Positions 47,779-56,719 of a stretch of DNA of 64,000 bases are shown here, one piece after another. Below the pieces are notes generated by a model that had not been told where the DNA came from, searched no databases, and saw only the letters and a program-made list of their open reading frames with translations. Source of the stretch: Maribacter spongiicola (lineage in GTDB: Bacteria; Bacteroidota; Bacteroidia; Flavobacteriales; Flavobacteriaceae). The first letter of the stretch is position 1; each line of letters opens with the position of its first letter. Position numbers and translations under genes: made by a program. The DNA lies in assembly GCF_004364165.1 (NCBI RefSeq), contig NZ_SOAY01000010.1:1515098-1579097 (forward strand). Direction: 5' to 3'.

Positions 47779-49263
47779 TTATGCATTTTTAGTACCTTGT
47801 TCTTTTGAGCTAAACGTTTTGCCGAATAAATCTAAAATAGGTTCTCCTTTACCGTCTGGTGTAGTGTAAAATGGTCTACTTTCAATCTCGTAATGTGTTT
47901 GAGAATCTATGCCTAAAGCATGATAGATCGATTGATGTACCTGATCTATAACAACAGGTTTTTCAATAGAAACACATGGTCTTTCATCTGCTGTTTTTCC
48001 ATAGACTAGACCTTTTTCAATACCACCTCCCCACATTAATATGGAACCTCCATCAGTAAAATGACGGTGCATGCCATAATGTTTAACTTCTTGAATTACA
48101 TCTGGTTGATTTCTTGCCTGATCTTTAACTTCTTCGCCCGGTCTACCTTCCATAAGAGCATCTCTACTAAATTCGCTTGCCAAAATAATCAGGGTTTTAT
48201 CTAAATGACCAGATTCCTCTAAATCTTTAATTAATTGAGCTACAGGTTTATCAATTAGAGCTTTCATTTGTTTTGCACGGGTATGACCATTTGCATGGGT
48301 GTCCCAGCCTATAAAAGGTTCGTATTCGGTAGATACACTAATAAACCTACCACCATTCATAGCTAAACGTTTTGCTAATAGGCACCCTAAACCAAAGCGA
48401 CCGGTGTTGTAAGTGTCGTACACTTCTTTTGGTTCTTGAGATAGATCAAATACTTTAGCTTCTGGTGAATTCAACAACATGTACGATTGTTCCATCGACC
48501 TCATTAAAGACTCGCGTTGATAATCGCTTGCCTGCTCCATAACGTTACTTTTGTTCGCAAGCTCTTTGTATAACTTATATCGTGCCTCAAAGCGTTTAAG
48601 TGACATACCTTGTGGCGGTCGTACACTATCTAAACCTTCTGAAGGGTCAGGAATTAAAAACGGACCATATTCATTGCCTAGAAATCCTGCCGTATGAAAA
48701 GCTTTCAGTTCTTCTGCTTCGCCCATGGTAAAACGTTGCCCTATAGAAATAAATGGAGGAATTACAGGGTTGATCGGTCCAAGTTCTTTTGCGATCCATG
48801 CACCAATATGTGGAGCTTGTACAGACTGTGGTGGCTCATAACAGGTATGCCAATGAAACTGATGTCTGGTGTGTAAAATATGACCTAGATCTGCAGCTTT
48901 GTACGATTTAATAATAGCACCTTTATCCATTACATTACCGATGGACTGTAAGCCTTCAGAAAATTCTAAACCATCTACTGCAGTCGGGTGTTTAGGAAAA
49001 GTGCTTAGCACTTTATTAATATTCAAACCTTTCTCAAAAGGTGCGTAAGCTTTTGGGTCAAATGTTTCGGTATGTGCCATGCCACCGGCCATCCATAGTA
49101 AAATAACACTATCTGCTGTTGCCGCTATTTTTTGAACATCTGGTGAGCAAGAACTTAAAAAACTTGCGATAGGTATGGTCGTCGCTGATGCCGCAAGACT
49201 TGCGGCAGACATTTTTTTTATAAACTCTCTTCGAGAATTTTGCGTTTCAAAGCTATTCTTCAT
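47779..49263 (-). CDS. DUF1501-family exported protein (sulfatase/phosphatase-like fold)
   Basis: About 494 residues from the ATG at 49263. The frame extends to 49284, but the later start gives a compact Tat-type signal (SRREFIKKMSAASLAASA, ending before a Cys in LSSC). DUF1501 proteins are distant relatives of alkaline phosphatases and sulfatases. Here the family blocks VILLWMAGGMAHTETFDPK, HTRHQFHWHTCYEP, WDTHANGH and LIILASEFSRDALMEGRPG are visible, with Asp/His metal-ligand candidates. There is no C-x-P-x-R formylglycine motif. In Planctomycetes these genes are nearly always paired with DUF1549/DUF1553 genes, as here (21 bp apart). Biochemical function is not established. Confidence 0.88.
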   Translation of the reverse strand: MKNSFETQNSRREFIKKMSAASLAASATTIPIASFLSSCSPDVQKIAATADSVILLWMAGGMAHTETFDPKAYAPFEKGLNINKVLSTFPKHPTAVDGLEFSEGLQSIGNVMDKGAIIKSYKAADLGHILHTRHQFHWHTCYEPPQSVQAPHIGAWIAKELGPINPVIPPFISIGQRFTMGEAEELKAFHTAGFLGNEYGPFLIPDPSEGLDSVRPPQGMSLKRFEARYKLYKELANKSNVMEQASDYQRESLMRSMEQSYMLLNSPEAKVFDLSQEPKEVYDTYNTGRFGLGCLLAKRLAMNGGRFISVSTEYEPFIGWDTHANGHTRAKQMKALIDKPVAQLIKDLEESGHLDKTLIILASEFSRDALMEGRPGEEVKDQARNQPDVIQEVKHYGMHRHFTDGGSILMWGGGIEKGLVYGKTADERPCVSIEKPVVIDQVHQSIYHALGIDSQTHYEIESRPFYTTPDGKGEPILDLFGKTFSSKEQGTKNA

Positions 49264-49284
49264 TTTAATAAAGTTTATATGCAA

Positions 49285-52119
49285 TTAATTAATGAATTGA
49301 AATTCTGGAGACGTTAGAACCGACCAAAATATATCTTGTAGATTTTCTGTACTTGGTTCACTTCCTAAGGCATTGAGTAAAATATTTTTCTCATCGCTTG
49401 ATGGTAACCTTCCTAGTAATTTTTGGTAAACATTATCAACAATTAAAGTACTGTTGTGATTATATTCTTTCAACCATTTTTTTGATCCTTGTTCTAGTTT
49501 TTTATTGAAAAAGGCACCATTTGTGAGCTCTAGAGCTTGCAATAATGTCGCTTGTTCTTCTCTTTTTGAAATTACAATTTCTCGACTTGGTCTACCTAAA
49601 GCTTTCATGAAAGGATGTTGTTTGACAAGGCTCGCTCTTGCAAAACTTTTTTGATAGTCATTAAATGTAAAATCCATTAGTTTTCCCCAATTATCAGTCC
49701 CGTAGTTATGAACTTCTAGCCATTTACTATCATTAAAATCTACGCTCGACCAGTTTGTTGAAGGTCCAACATTTGTGCTTACCCAAGTTTTATCTGAAAA
49801 TAACTTAACTGATTTACCATCTTTAAAATTAATTTTCATTGCAAACAATAGACTTGCCGGATTATCTATTTTACCTTCATTAATACCTTTTATGGCAATT
49901 GTATTTTTACCCGCTTTTAAATGAGTTGTTATATCGAATTTACCTACTTCTGTCCATTCACTTCCTTGTCCTATTTTTTTGCCATTTATAAAAAGCTCAT
50001 AAACGTCGTCAACAGAGATTAATGCTGAGGCATTGGTAATCTGTTTATGATCAAGTTTGAAATTCTTTCTAAAATATCGTGCGCCTGGTAGTGGAAGTAC
50101 GGTATTTGTTAAGTCTTTTTCATGATGCCAAACTCGTAGTGCTGGCATTTTCTCTTCGTTAGGGTTAAATTCTACTGCAGTATATATGGGTGTTATTACC
50201 TGACTAATAGCATCTGAAAATTGCTCTGCACTAATTCGTCTTAATAGAGGTCCTTTAAAAACATATTCGTTTTTTACACTTGCAGCACTAATATAATTTA
50301 CAGTAGGTAATTGGTATGCTTTAGAAGTCATTATTTGTTTGATGAGATGCTTTAAATCTGCACCTGAATCAATAAAATCTGCCGATAGCCAATCTAGCAA
50401 CTCTCCATCCCATGGTGCATTGTCCATTTCATCAACGGGTTCAATGATACCTCTACCCATTAACCTGTCCCAAATACGGTTGGTTATGGTTCTGTACAAC
50501 CTACCGTTATCTCGGCTTATCATTACCTCAGATAATTTTAGCAATCTATCATCTATAGTTTCTCCGTCGACATTTCCTAGCTCAGGATATAGAAAATTTA
50601 CTTTAGCTATTTTGCCTATTGGTATATCACATCTATTTAATTCTAGAGGTTCTTTTGCGAAAATAGAAGCAAAGCCATATACCTGATCTAAGGTCAAGTT
50701 ACTTACAAAACTATTGTGGCATGAAGCGCATTTTACGTTAGTGCCCAATAGAGATTGACCAATATTTTGTGCTGCCTGCATTTCTGTGGTTTGGCTAGCA
50801 TTAACTAGACCTCGCCATTCTATACCTTTTATAAAACCTTCAGAATCTTTATTCGGATTCATCAGCTCACTTACCATTACATCATATGGTTTGTTCTTCT
50901 GTAAAGCATCATACAACCAACCTGTAATTTGTGAACGTCCTCTTGTTATAAAACCTGTACCACTGTAATCATTTCGTAATAGATCATTCCAAAAGCTTAA
51001 CCAATGCTGTGTATAGTTATCAGAATCACTTAATAATTCATCTATTAAAAGTTCTCTTTTTTTCGGGTCAGTATCTTCAATAAAGGTATTTATAGCCGCT
51101 GGTTCTGGTAATAGCCCTATAATATCTAGATATGCACGTTTTATAAAAAACCTGTCGTTTACCGACGTTGACCATTCTATATTTTCTTTTGCAAAATATG
51201 AGTCAACCAATTTGTCTACCGGGTGGTTTACATTTGTTGCAGTGGGTAAATCTGGTTTAATAAGCGCAAGTTCAGCTTCAGGAAATACTTTAAGGGCTTG
51301 ATCAGACCAATGTGCACCTTCATCGATCCAAAGTCTAATAAGTTCTATTTCATCTGCAGTAAGTAGTTTGCCTTTAGTTGGCATAACATCTTTATGACCG
51401 GCCGGAAGAATAATTCGTTTATAGATTTCACTTTCTTTTGCATTACCGGGCACAACTGCCAACCCAGTTTCACCACCTTTAAAGACACCGGCTTTATTTT
51501 CAAGAACTAATTCACCTTTCTTTTTGTTCTCTCCATGACACTGGTAACACTTATGGGCAAAAATACCCCTTACCTCAAGATTTAATTTATCTTTTTGTAA
51601 GATAGAAAGCGAATCGGCAGATTTTAAGTCCTGTAATAATGCAACTGTATTTTCGTTGTCATATTTTGTATTATTACTTGGTAATACAGCTGTTAAATAA
51701 TCTTCTCCATGTGTAAGGTTTGCGCCTAAATGACCTGCTACGCTAAGTAAAACAATTGTTATGGTAAAGATGGATCTATAAAGGGTTAGTTTTTTTGATT
51801 CACGTAAACTGTAATTTAAAATTATTGCCGTTGCTAGAGCGAGTACAGCGGTAGCTATACCAGTATTTTGATGGTTAACTACTAAATTACCGGCATAATC
51901 TTCTTGTGTTTTTAATAACCATCCTACTATAGCAGAGAGTATAGCAAAAAAAGCACCAATATATACCATGAACTTAATACCTTCTCTAAGAGAATTTCTT
52001 TTTCCTTTAAGGGTAAGTAGTTCTAAAACAAAAGAAACAACCAATAATCCTATAGGAAAATGTACCAGCAAAGGGTGTAGCCTGCCCAAAAGTTGAAGTA
52101 TCCAATTTGAAGTTTCCAT
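49285..52119 (-). CDS. Fused DUF2231-like membrane / PSCyt1 cytochrome / DUF1549-DUF1553 protein
   Basis: A 944-residue protein. Residues 1-145 form about four membrane helices with HPLLVHFPIGLL and GHLGANLTHG, as in DUF2231. A planctomycete-type cytochrome domain has haem motif CYQCH (191-195) and the possible axial Met in DVMPTKG (about 246). DUF1549 (about 300-500) contains a second CxxCH, CASCH (464-468). DUF1553 lies at about 530-650 and resumes at about 820-944. A lectin-like beta-sandwich is inserted between (about 672-815, with YELFINGKKIGQGSEW). It is thus a membrane-anchored haem protein with a probable glycan-binding module. It is first in an operon under shared element F. Its function is unknown; electron transfer to or from a carbohydrate is inference. 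Confidence 0.85.
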   Translation of the reverse strand: METSNWILQLLGRLHPLLVHFPIGLLVVSFVLELLTLKGKRNSLREGIKFMVYIGAFFAILSAIVGWLLKTQEDYAGNLVVNHQNTGIATAVLALATAIILNYSLRESKKLTLYRSIFTITIVLLSVAGHLGANLTHGEDYLTAVLPSNNTKYDNENTVALLQDLKSADSLSILQKDKLNLEVRGIFAHKCYQCHGENKKKGELVLENKAGVFKGGETGLAVVPGNAKESEIYKRIILPAGHKDVMPTKGKLLTADEIELIRLWIDEGAHWSDQALKVFPEAELALIKPDLPTATNVNHPVDKLVDSYFAKENIEWSTSVNDRFFIKRAYLDIIGLLPEPAAINTFIEDTDPKKRELLIDELLSDSDNYTQHWLSFWNDLLRNDYSGTGFITRGRSQITGWLYDALQKNKPYDVMVSELMNPNKDSEGFIKGIEWRGLVNASQTTEMQAAQNIGQSLLGTNVKCASCHNSFVSNLTLDQVYGFASIFAKEPLELNRCDIPIGKIAKVNFLYPELGNVDGETIDDRLLKLSEVMISRDNGRLYRTITNRIWDRLMGRGIIEPVDEMDNAPWDGELLDWLSADFIDSGADLKHLIKQIMTSKAYQLPTVNYISAASVKNEYVFKGPLLRRISAEQFSDAISQVITPIYTAVEFNPNEEKMPALRVWHHEKDLTNTVLPLPGARYFRKNFKLDHKQITNASALISVDDVYELFINGKKIGQGSEWTEVGKFDITTHLKAGKNTIAIKGINEGKIDNPASLLFAMKINFKDGKSVKLFSDKTWVSTNVGPSTNWSSVDFNDSKWLEVHNYGTDNWGKLMDFTFNDYQKSFARASLVKQHPFMKALGRPSREIVISKREEQATLLQALELTNGAFFNKKLEQGSKKWLKEYNHNSTLIVDNVYQKLLGRLPSSDEKNILLNALGSEPSTENLQDIFWSVLTSPEFQFIN

Positions 52120-52151
52120 ATGATAAGTCTTTGTCTCGGTTTGATAAAAAC

Positions 52152-52198
52152 TAAACTTATCAATATTTTTTTATGGCACTATCCTGTAGTATCTGTAT
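52152..52198 (-). promoter_or_regulatory. DUF1549/DUF1501 operon promoter with shared regulatory element (site F)
   Basis: On the gene strand ATACAGATACTACAGGATAG spans 52198-52179. A 19-bp spacer follows, then TAAGTTTA at 52159-52152. The transcript would begin about 27 bp before the ATG at 52119. Confidence 0.75.
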
Positions 52199-52331
52199 TG
52201 GTTTGTTGTTATTAATGTTAAATGGTTATTTTATTGGGTATTTTTTTGAAATTGCCTCAAATTTTATATTCATTTAGTTCTACTCGTCAGTAGTATTATG
52301 AAAGATATATAACATGTAGAATATATACTAA

Positions 52332-53774
52332 TTAATCAAACCACTCTTTCTCATAAATGGTACGCATTCTATCCAAATCTTGTTTAAAGTTGGGGTCATT
52401 GGTAAAGTGAGTAGTCTCAAATGGGTCTAGTTCTAAATTTAATAATTGCTCTTCAATGCCATCTGCATCATAGCGAATGTATTTTATCCCATTAGTATCA
52501 ATAACCATTTTGCCTATTTCACTTTCAACACCCAGGGTTTCTCGCCATTTAACATTTTTACCTTCTAACAGTGGTCTTAGGCTTTTACCTCTTACGTCTG
52601 AAATACCAGTAATATTTGCATAATCGCAAACGGTAGGTAGTATATCTAAACCGTTTGAAATCAAATTTTGATCATTAATTAGACCTTTTGGAATATGGTT
52701 TTTCCACATTGCCAATAAGGGAATATTAGCTGATTCTTCATAAAGGGTAGATTTATGCTCCATACGGTGACTTGCACTCATTTCGCCATGGTCGCTTGAA
52801 AATATTATTAAGGTATTTTCTTCTTGTCCGCTTGCTTTTATGGCATTTAATAATAATTGAACTTCTTTATCTAATACTTCGGTTAGCCTATGATATGCAT
52901 ACCTATGGTGTTTCCAATCATTTTCTGTAAAATTCTCTCTGGCATTCTTTCTGAAGGGTCTGTCATTAATTAATTTTTTGATGGCCCTTGGCTCATCCTT
53001 TTGAGGTTCAAAGTTGGGGGGTAAAGGCGGGCAGTAATCTGTGTAAAATTCAGTTTCACTGATGCCCTCCGGTATTTTCATGGCATTATTCAAGGTAGCT
53101 ATTTCAACTTCTGCGCGTTTAAGTAATAAGGCATCATTTGCACTTGTTGCCTTTTCTCTTAAGGCCATGTAGCATATATCATGTGGGTTTATTAATGATA
53201 CCACCATAAAATAAGGTTTTTTATGCTCCTCATTAATAATTTCTACCGCTTTATTTACCATTTGGCCCCTTTCATTGTCAGAGAATTTGTTAAAACCTAG
53301 TGTATTAGGTGTTAAAGATTCGGGCAAATGCTCCTTGCCTCCAAAATACAATTCATAATTCGCCTTTTTAAGAAAAGATGCAATGGTCGTATTTTTTACT
53401 TCTGACGATACCTCAGGTATTTTCATAGAAGCTCTGTTCTCCCTAACTTCATTTCCCTGATTATCTTTAAAATAACTTGGAAATCTACCTGTCATTAAGC
53501 TTACCCTTGCCGGAGAGCAAACCGGGTTGGTCGTATATGCTTTTGTAAACCTAATACCGTTATTGGCTATATAATCTATAGCTGGCGTATTTAAATATGT
53601 GTTGCCGGCGCAACTCATCATGTTTGCACTCATTTGATCAACATAAATGTAAATTATGTTGGGTTGCCCATTTTCAACCGACTTGTTTTTATCTTGACAT
53701 GAGGCAATTAGTGAAATAAAAATGGTAAAGAATACTGTTTTTATTTTTTTCGGATATTTAATACAGATCATCAT
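52332..53774 (-). CDS. Type-I sulfatase (lipoprotein), CSPAR
   Basis: A 480-residue arylsulfatase-like enzyme with a lipoprotein signal (SLIASC, Cys26). The formylglycine site is CSPARVSLMTGR (86-97), and VDQMSA (45-50) supplies the first metal Asp. FSSDHGEMSASHRMEHKST provides the second Asp/His metal ligands. A C-terminal block reads LLNLELDPFETTHFTND. It removes sulfate esters, presumably from rhamnose-3-sulfate or a similar residue. It is the last of three sulfatase genes behind GH106 and starts 6 bp after the previous gene. Sulfatase subfamily cannot be fixed by eye. Confidence 0.94.
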   Translation of the reverse strand: MMICIKYPKKIKTVFFTIFISLIASCQDKNKSVENGQPNIIYIYVDQMSANMMSCAGNTYLNTPAIDYIANNGIRFTKAYTTNPVCSPARVSLMTGRFPSYFKDNQGNEVRENRASMKIPEVSSEVKNTTIASFLKKANYELYFGGKEHLPESLTPNTLGFNKFSDNERGQMVNKAVEIINEEHKKPYFMVVSLINPHDICYMALREKATSANDALLLKRAEVEIATLNNAMKIPEGISETEFYTDYCPPLPPNFEPQKDEPRAIKKLINDRPFRKNARENFTENDWKHHRYAYHRLTEVLDKEVQLLLNAIKASGQEENTLIIFSSDHGEMSASHRMEHKSTLYEESANIPLLAMWKNHIPKGLINDQNLISNGLDILPTVCDYANITGISDVRGKSLRPLLEGKNVKWRETLGVESEIGKMVIDTNGIKYIRYDADGIEEQLLNLELDPFETTHFTNDPNFKQDLDRMRTIYEKEWFD

Positions 53775-53780
53775 GAAATT

Positions 53781-55214
53781 TTATTTGTTTAAAAAATCTT
53801 TGCCCCAATTTTGTCTTAATTCTTTAGAAAGTAAATTAACTTTTTGATGATATTCAGGTTTCTCTGCCAAATTATCAAGTTCTAAAGAATCTGTTGAATG
53901 GTCAAATAACATTCTTGCGTAGGCAGTACCATCATCTTTGATCCATTCAGTATAAAATAGATCACCTTTGATATATGTAACGGCATCTTTGAATTTACTT
54001 ACTGCCCAATCTTTACTAGATTTTTCACCTTTTAAAAGAGGGACAAAACTTTTGCCTTGTACGGTTTTTGGAACATTTTCAATATCAACAAGTTCTGCAA
54101 TACTTGGGTAAATATCTATATATTCTGTTATAGCATCTGTTGTTTGTCCACTGGTTTTTCCTGGAACTTTTAGTAGTAAGGGTGTTCTTAAGGCCGTTTC
54201 AAATGTGACATGTTTACACCATAATTTATGATCTCCTAAATTCCAACCATGATCTCCCCAAAGAACAACTATTGTATCATCTTCTAAATCTAAGCGTTTT
54301 AACTCGTCTAATACCAAACCAATTTGCGCATCAACATAACTTACGCAAGCATAATAACCATGTATGAGTTCTTTTGCTAAATCATCAGGGATTTCCCCAC
54401 TTTTAGGAATGTTGCCATAGTTGCGCAATTCTCCAAAATTATGAAAGGCTTCACTAGGTGTAGTTTCTGGTTGTACATAACTTTGAGGTAATTCTATTTC
54501 GTTTCTATCATAAAGGTCCCAATATTTTTTTGGTGCAGTAAACGGTAGGTGTGGCTTCATAAAACCTAGAGCCAAGAAAAAAGGTTTTTTCTCGTTTTTC
54601 AGCAATTTTAGCTCAGCAATACCTTTTTGGGCAATTTTACCATCAAAATAAGCGGTGTCATTAACTTCTGCCATTTCAAATGCGGTAGCTCCTGCAACAG
54701 CTAGATTGGCATTTCCGTTTTCTTCAATATTTTTTTTAAGTTGATAATTACGAATATTACCGTCAGGAAACCAAATGGCATCCCAAGCTAAACTATCATC
54801 ATCTATTTGATGATAAATTTTACCGTTAGATCGTGTTGTATAACCATTTTGTTTAAGAAACTTAGGTAATGAAGTAGCAAAGGGTACGTCCACATCTGCT
54901 CTAGTGCTATAATCAATGAAACGATTTCTTGTAGGTCTCATACCAGTAAGTATGCTTGCTCTTGATGCACCGCATACCGGTATATTACAATATGCTCGGT
55001 TAAAGACTAAACTTTCACTGGCCAATTTGTTCAAGTTTGGTGAAATTATGTGTTTGGCACCATAAAAATTTAATTCTGGGCGCAGATCATCAACTGCAAT
55101 GAACAATATGTTTTTCGGTTTTTTATCTTGGGTTACAATAGGTTTATTATTTTCACTTTTACATGAAAATAATAAGGTTGCCAAAAATAATATGATATAT
55201 AAAAATCTATTCAT
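53781..55214 (-). CDS. Type-I sulfatase (lipoprotein), iduronate-2-sulfatase-like, CGASR
   Basis: About 477 residues from the ATG at 55214, which gives a clean lipoprotein signal (LATLLFSC). The frame can extend to 55244, but that start would overlap the preceding gene. The modification site is [18 protein letters not shown], using Ala in place of Pro in the C-x-P/A-x-R motif. [13 protein letters not shown] carries the metal Asp pair. [20 protein letters not shown] and [21 protein letters not shown] are typical of the iduronate-2-sulfatase-like group. It is related to the sulfatase at 60324-61775. The DD pair and the C-x-A-x-R site suggest an active enzyme. Confidence 0.93.
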   Translation of the reverse strand: MNRFLYIILFLATLLFSCKSENNKPIVTQDKKPKNILFIAVDDLRPELNFYGAKHIISPNLNKLASESLVFNRAYCNIPVCGASRASILTGMRPTRNRFIDYSTRADVDVPFATSLPKFLKQNGYTTRSNGKIYHQIDDDSLAWDAIWFPDGNIRNYQLKKNIEENGNANLAVAGATAFEMAEVNDTAYFDGKIAQKGIAELKLLKNEKKPFFLALGFMKPHLPFTAPKKYWDLYDRNEIELPQSYVQPETTPSEAFHNFGELRNYGNIPKSGEIPDDLAKELIHGYYACVSYVDAQIGLVLDELKRLDLEDDTIVVLWGDHGWNLGDHKLWCKHVTFETALRTPLLLKVPGKTSGQTTDAITEYIDIYPSIAELVDIENVPKTVQGKSFVPLLKGEKSSKDWAVSKFKDAVTYIKGDLFYTEWIKDDGTAYARMLFDHSTDSLELDNLAEKPEYHQKVNLLSKELRQNWGKDFLNK

Positions 55215-55230
55215 GTTAATTTTTTTATGT

Positions 55231-56691
55231 TTACCAATGTTCAATTATTGTATAGTCTTCTTTTTGCAATGTGTTTTTTAGTGAATCGGCAATTTGTCGT
55301 GTTGGCGTATCTTGATCCAACTTAAATCCTTTATTTCCACTAGGAGTTATAATGGGCATATTACCTGCGATTTTATTAAGAATATCGCCTTGAGAATTCA
55401 TCCAAATGAACATTTTTTTTGAAAGGGTGTCTTTTACTGATTTTAATTCTTCATCATTTGCCAAGTTGTGCTGTTCAAATGGGTCGTTCTGAATATCATA
55501 TAACTCTTCAAATGGTTCATTTTTAAATTTATTTGCCCCTCTTTTAATAAAGTAATCTACATATGTTTTTCCCGTGAGATTATTCTCTACTACTTCTAGA
55601 GAATTAAAGTTTCTAATGTATTTGTATTTCTTATTACGAATCATTCTTGAGGGGAAAATTTCTGAATTCAGTATATTTTGGTTGGTTCTAACACCGTATA
55701 CATATTCGTTTATTTCAACATCCTTACCCTGAAGGATTGGCAGAAAACTTTTGCCGTCCATATCTGGCATAGCTTTTCCGCCTGCAATATCCAAAAAGGT
55801 GGGGAGTATATCTGTGTAATGAACAAGTTGGTCAGAGACTGTGCCAGCCTTTATTACTTTTGGCCAACGCATTACTAAGGGTACTTTAAGACCAATATCC
55901 TTAACAGTGAATTTGCCAGAAACACCATGATCTGCACTATAAATAAAAAGTGTATTGTTACTTAAATACGTGTCAACTAAATTTAAAACACGTTCTAGTT
56001 GCGTATTATCTTCTTTTATACTTCTATAGTAACCTGCTTTAGACTTTACATATTCTGGGTCTGTCTTTTTATCCTCATTAAATGGATAAAATTTAATATC
56101 CTCTGCTTTAGGGTTATCAACTTCAAAATATTTTCCGTGCGGATATTTTGAGGTTATGAACATACAAAATGGTTTAGTCTTATTTTTTAAATAATTTTCT
56201 ATGCTATCTAACGGAATGTAATCTCTTGGTACGTTTTCTTTAGGTACTGGTTGCCATTCGCTATCCCATTGATAAACATTAGAGGGTTTTACATGACTTT
56301 TTCCGGCCAATACTACTTCATACCCCAATTTTTTCATGTGGTCCGTAACACTTTCCATGGTTGGTCTCGTAGCAGTATGATTGGCAAAACAGCCATTCTT
56401 TAATGGATATTTTCCTGTAAAGAGTTGAGATCTACTTGGTGCACAAATTGCTTGACCGGTAAACGCATTTGTGAACAATAAACCTTCTTGAGCTAAACGG
56501 TCTACGGCAGTTGTATGTACTTTTTCATTGCCATAACAACCATAATCATATACATCTTGGTCATCTGCCAAATAGAAAATGATATTGGGCTGAGCTGGGT
56601 TATCTAATGTTACTTTATCTATTTTATACTCCCTACATGAGGTGATAATTACGAATGCTAAAAGAATTGTTATGACTTTTGATTTTTTCAT
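55231..56691 (-). CDS. Type-I sulfatase (lipoprotein), CAPSR
   Basis: A 486-residue sulfatase with a lipoprotein signal (FVIITSC, Cys19). The formylglycine motif [14 protein letters not shown] begins at residue 83. Metal ligands are in [14 protein letters not shown] (41-54) and [18 protein letters not shown]. It belongs to the heparan N-sulfatase-like/arylsulfatase branch ([17 protein letters not shown]). It follows the GH106 gene by 28 bp. Together with the two downstream sulfatases it suggests removal of at least two differently placed sulfates before or after rhamnosidase action. Confidence 0.94.
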   Translation of the reverse strand: MKKSKVITILLAFVIITSCREYKIDKVTLDNPAQPNIIFYLADDQDVYDYGCYGNEKVHTTAVDRLAQEGLLFTNAFTGQAICAPSRSQLFTGKYPLKNGCFANHTATRPTMESVTDHMKKLGYEVVLAGKSHVKPSNVYQWDSEWQPVPKENVPRDYIPLDSIENYLKNKTKPFCMFITSKYPHGKYFEVDNPKAEDIKFYPFNEDKKTDPEYVKSKAGYYRSIKEDNTQLERVLNLVDTYLSNNTLFIYSADHGVSGKFTVKDIGLKVPLVMRWPKVIKAGTVSDQLVHYTDILPTFLDIAGGKAMPDMDGKSFLPILQGKDVEINEYVYGVRTNQNILNSEIFPSRMIRNKKYKYIRNFNSLEVVENNLTGKTYVDYFIKRGANKFKNEPFEELYDIQNDPFEQHNLANDEELKSVKDTLSKKMFIWMNSQGDILNKIAGNMPIITPSGNKGFKLDQDTPTRQIADSLKNTLQKEDYTIIEHW

Positions 56692-56719
56692 TTTACGACG
56701 CTTATTATTTACAAATTTT

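Noticed and set aside
52267-52300. Short hairpin CTACT-CGTC-AGTAG downstream of the sulfatase operon as terminator
   Set aside because: Only a 5-bp stem and no T-run on the relevant strand, so the support is too weak.
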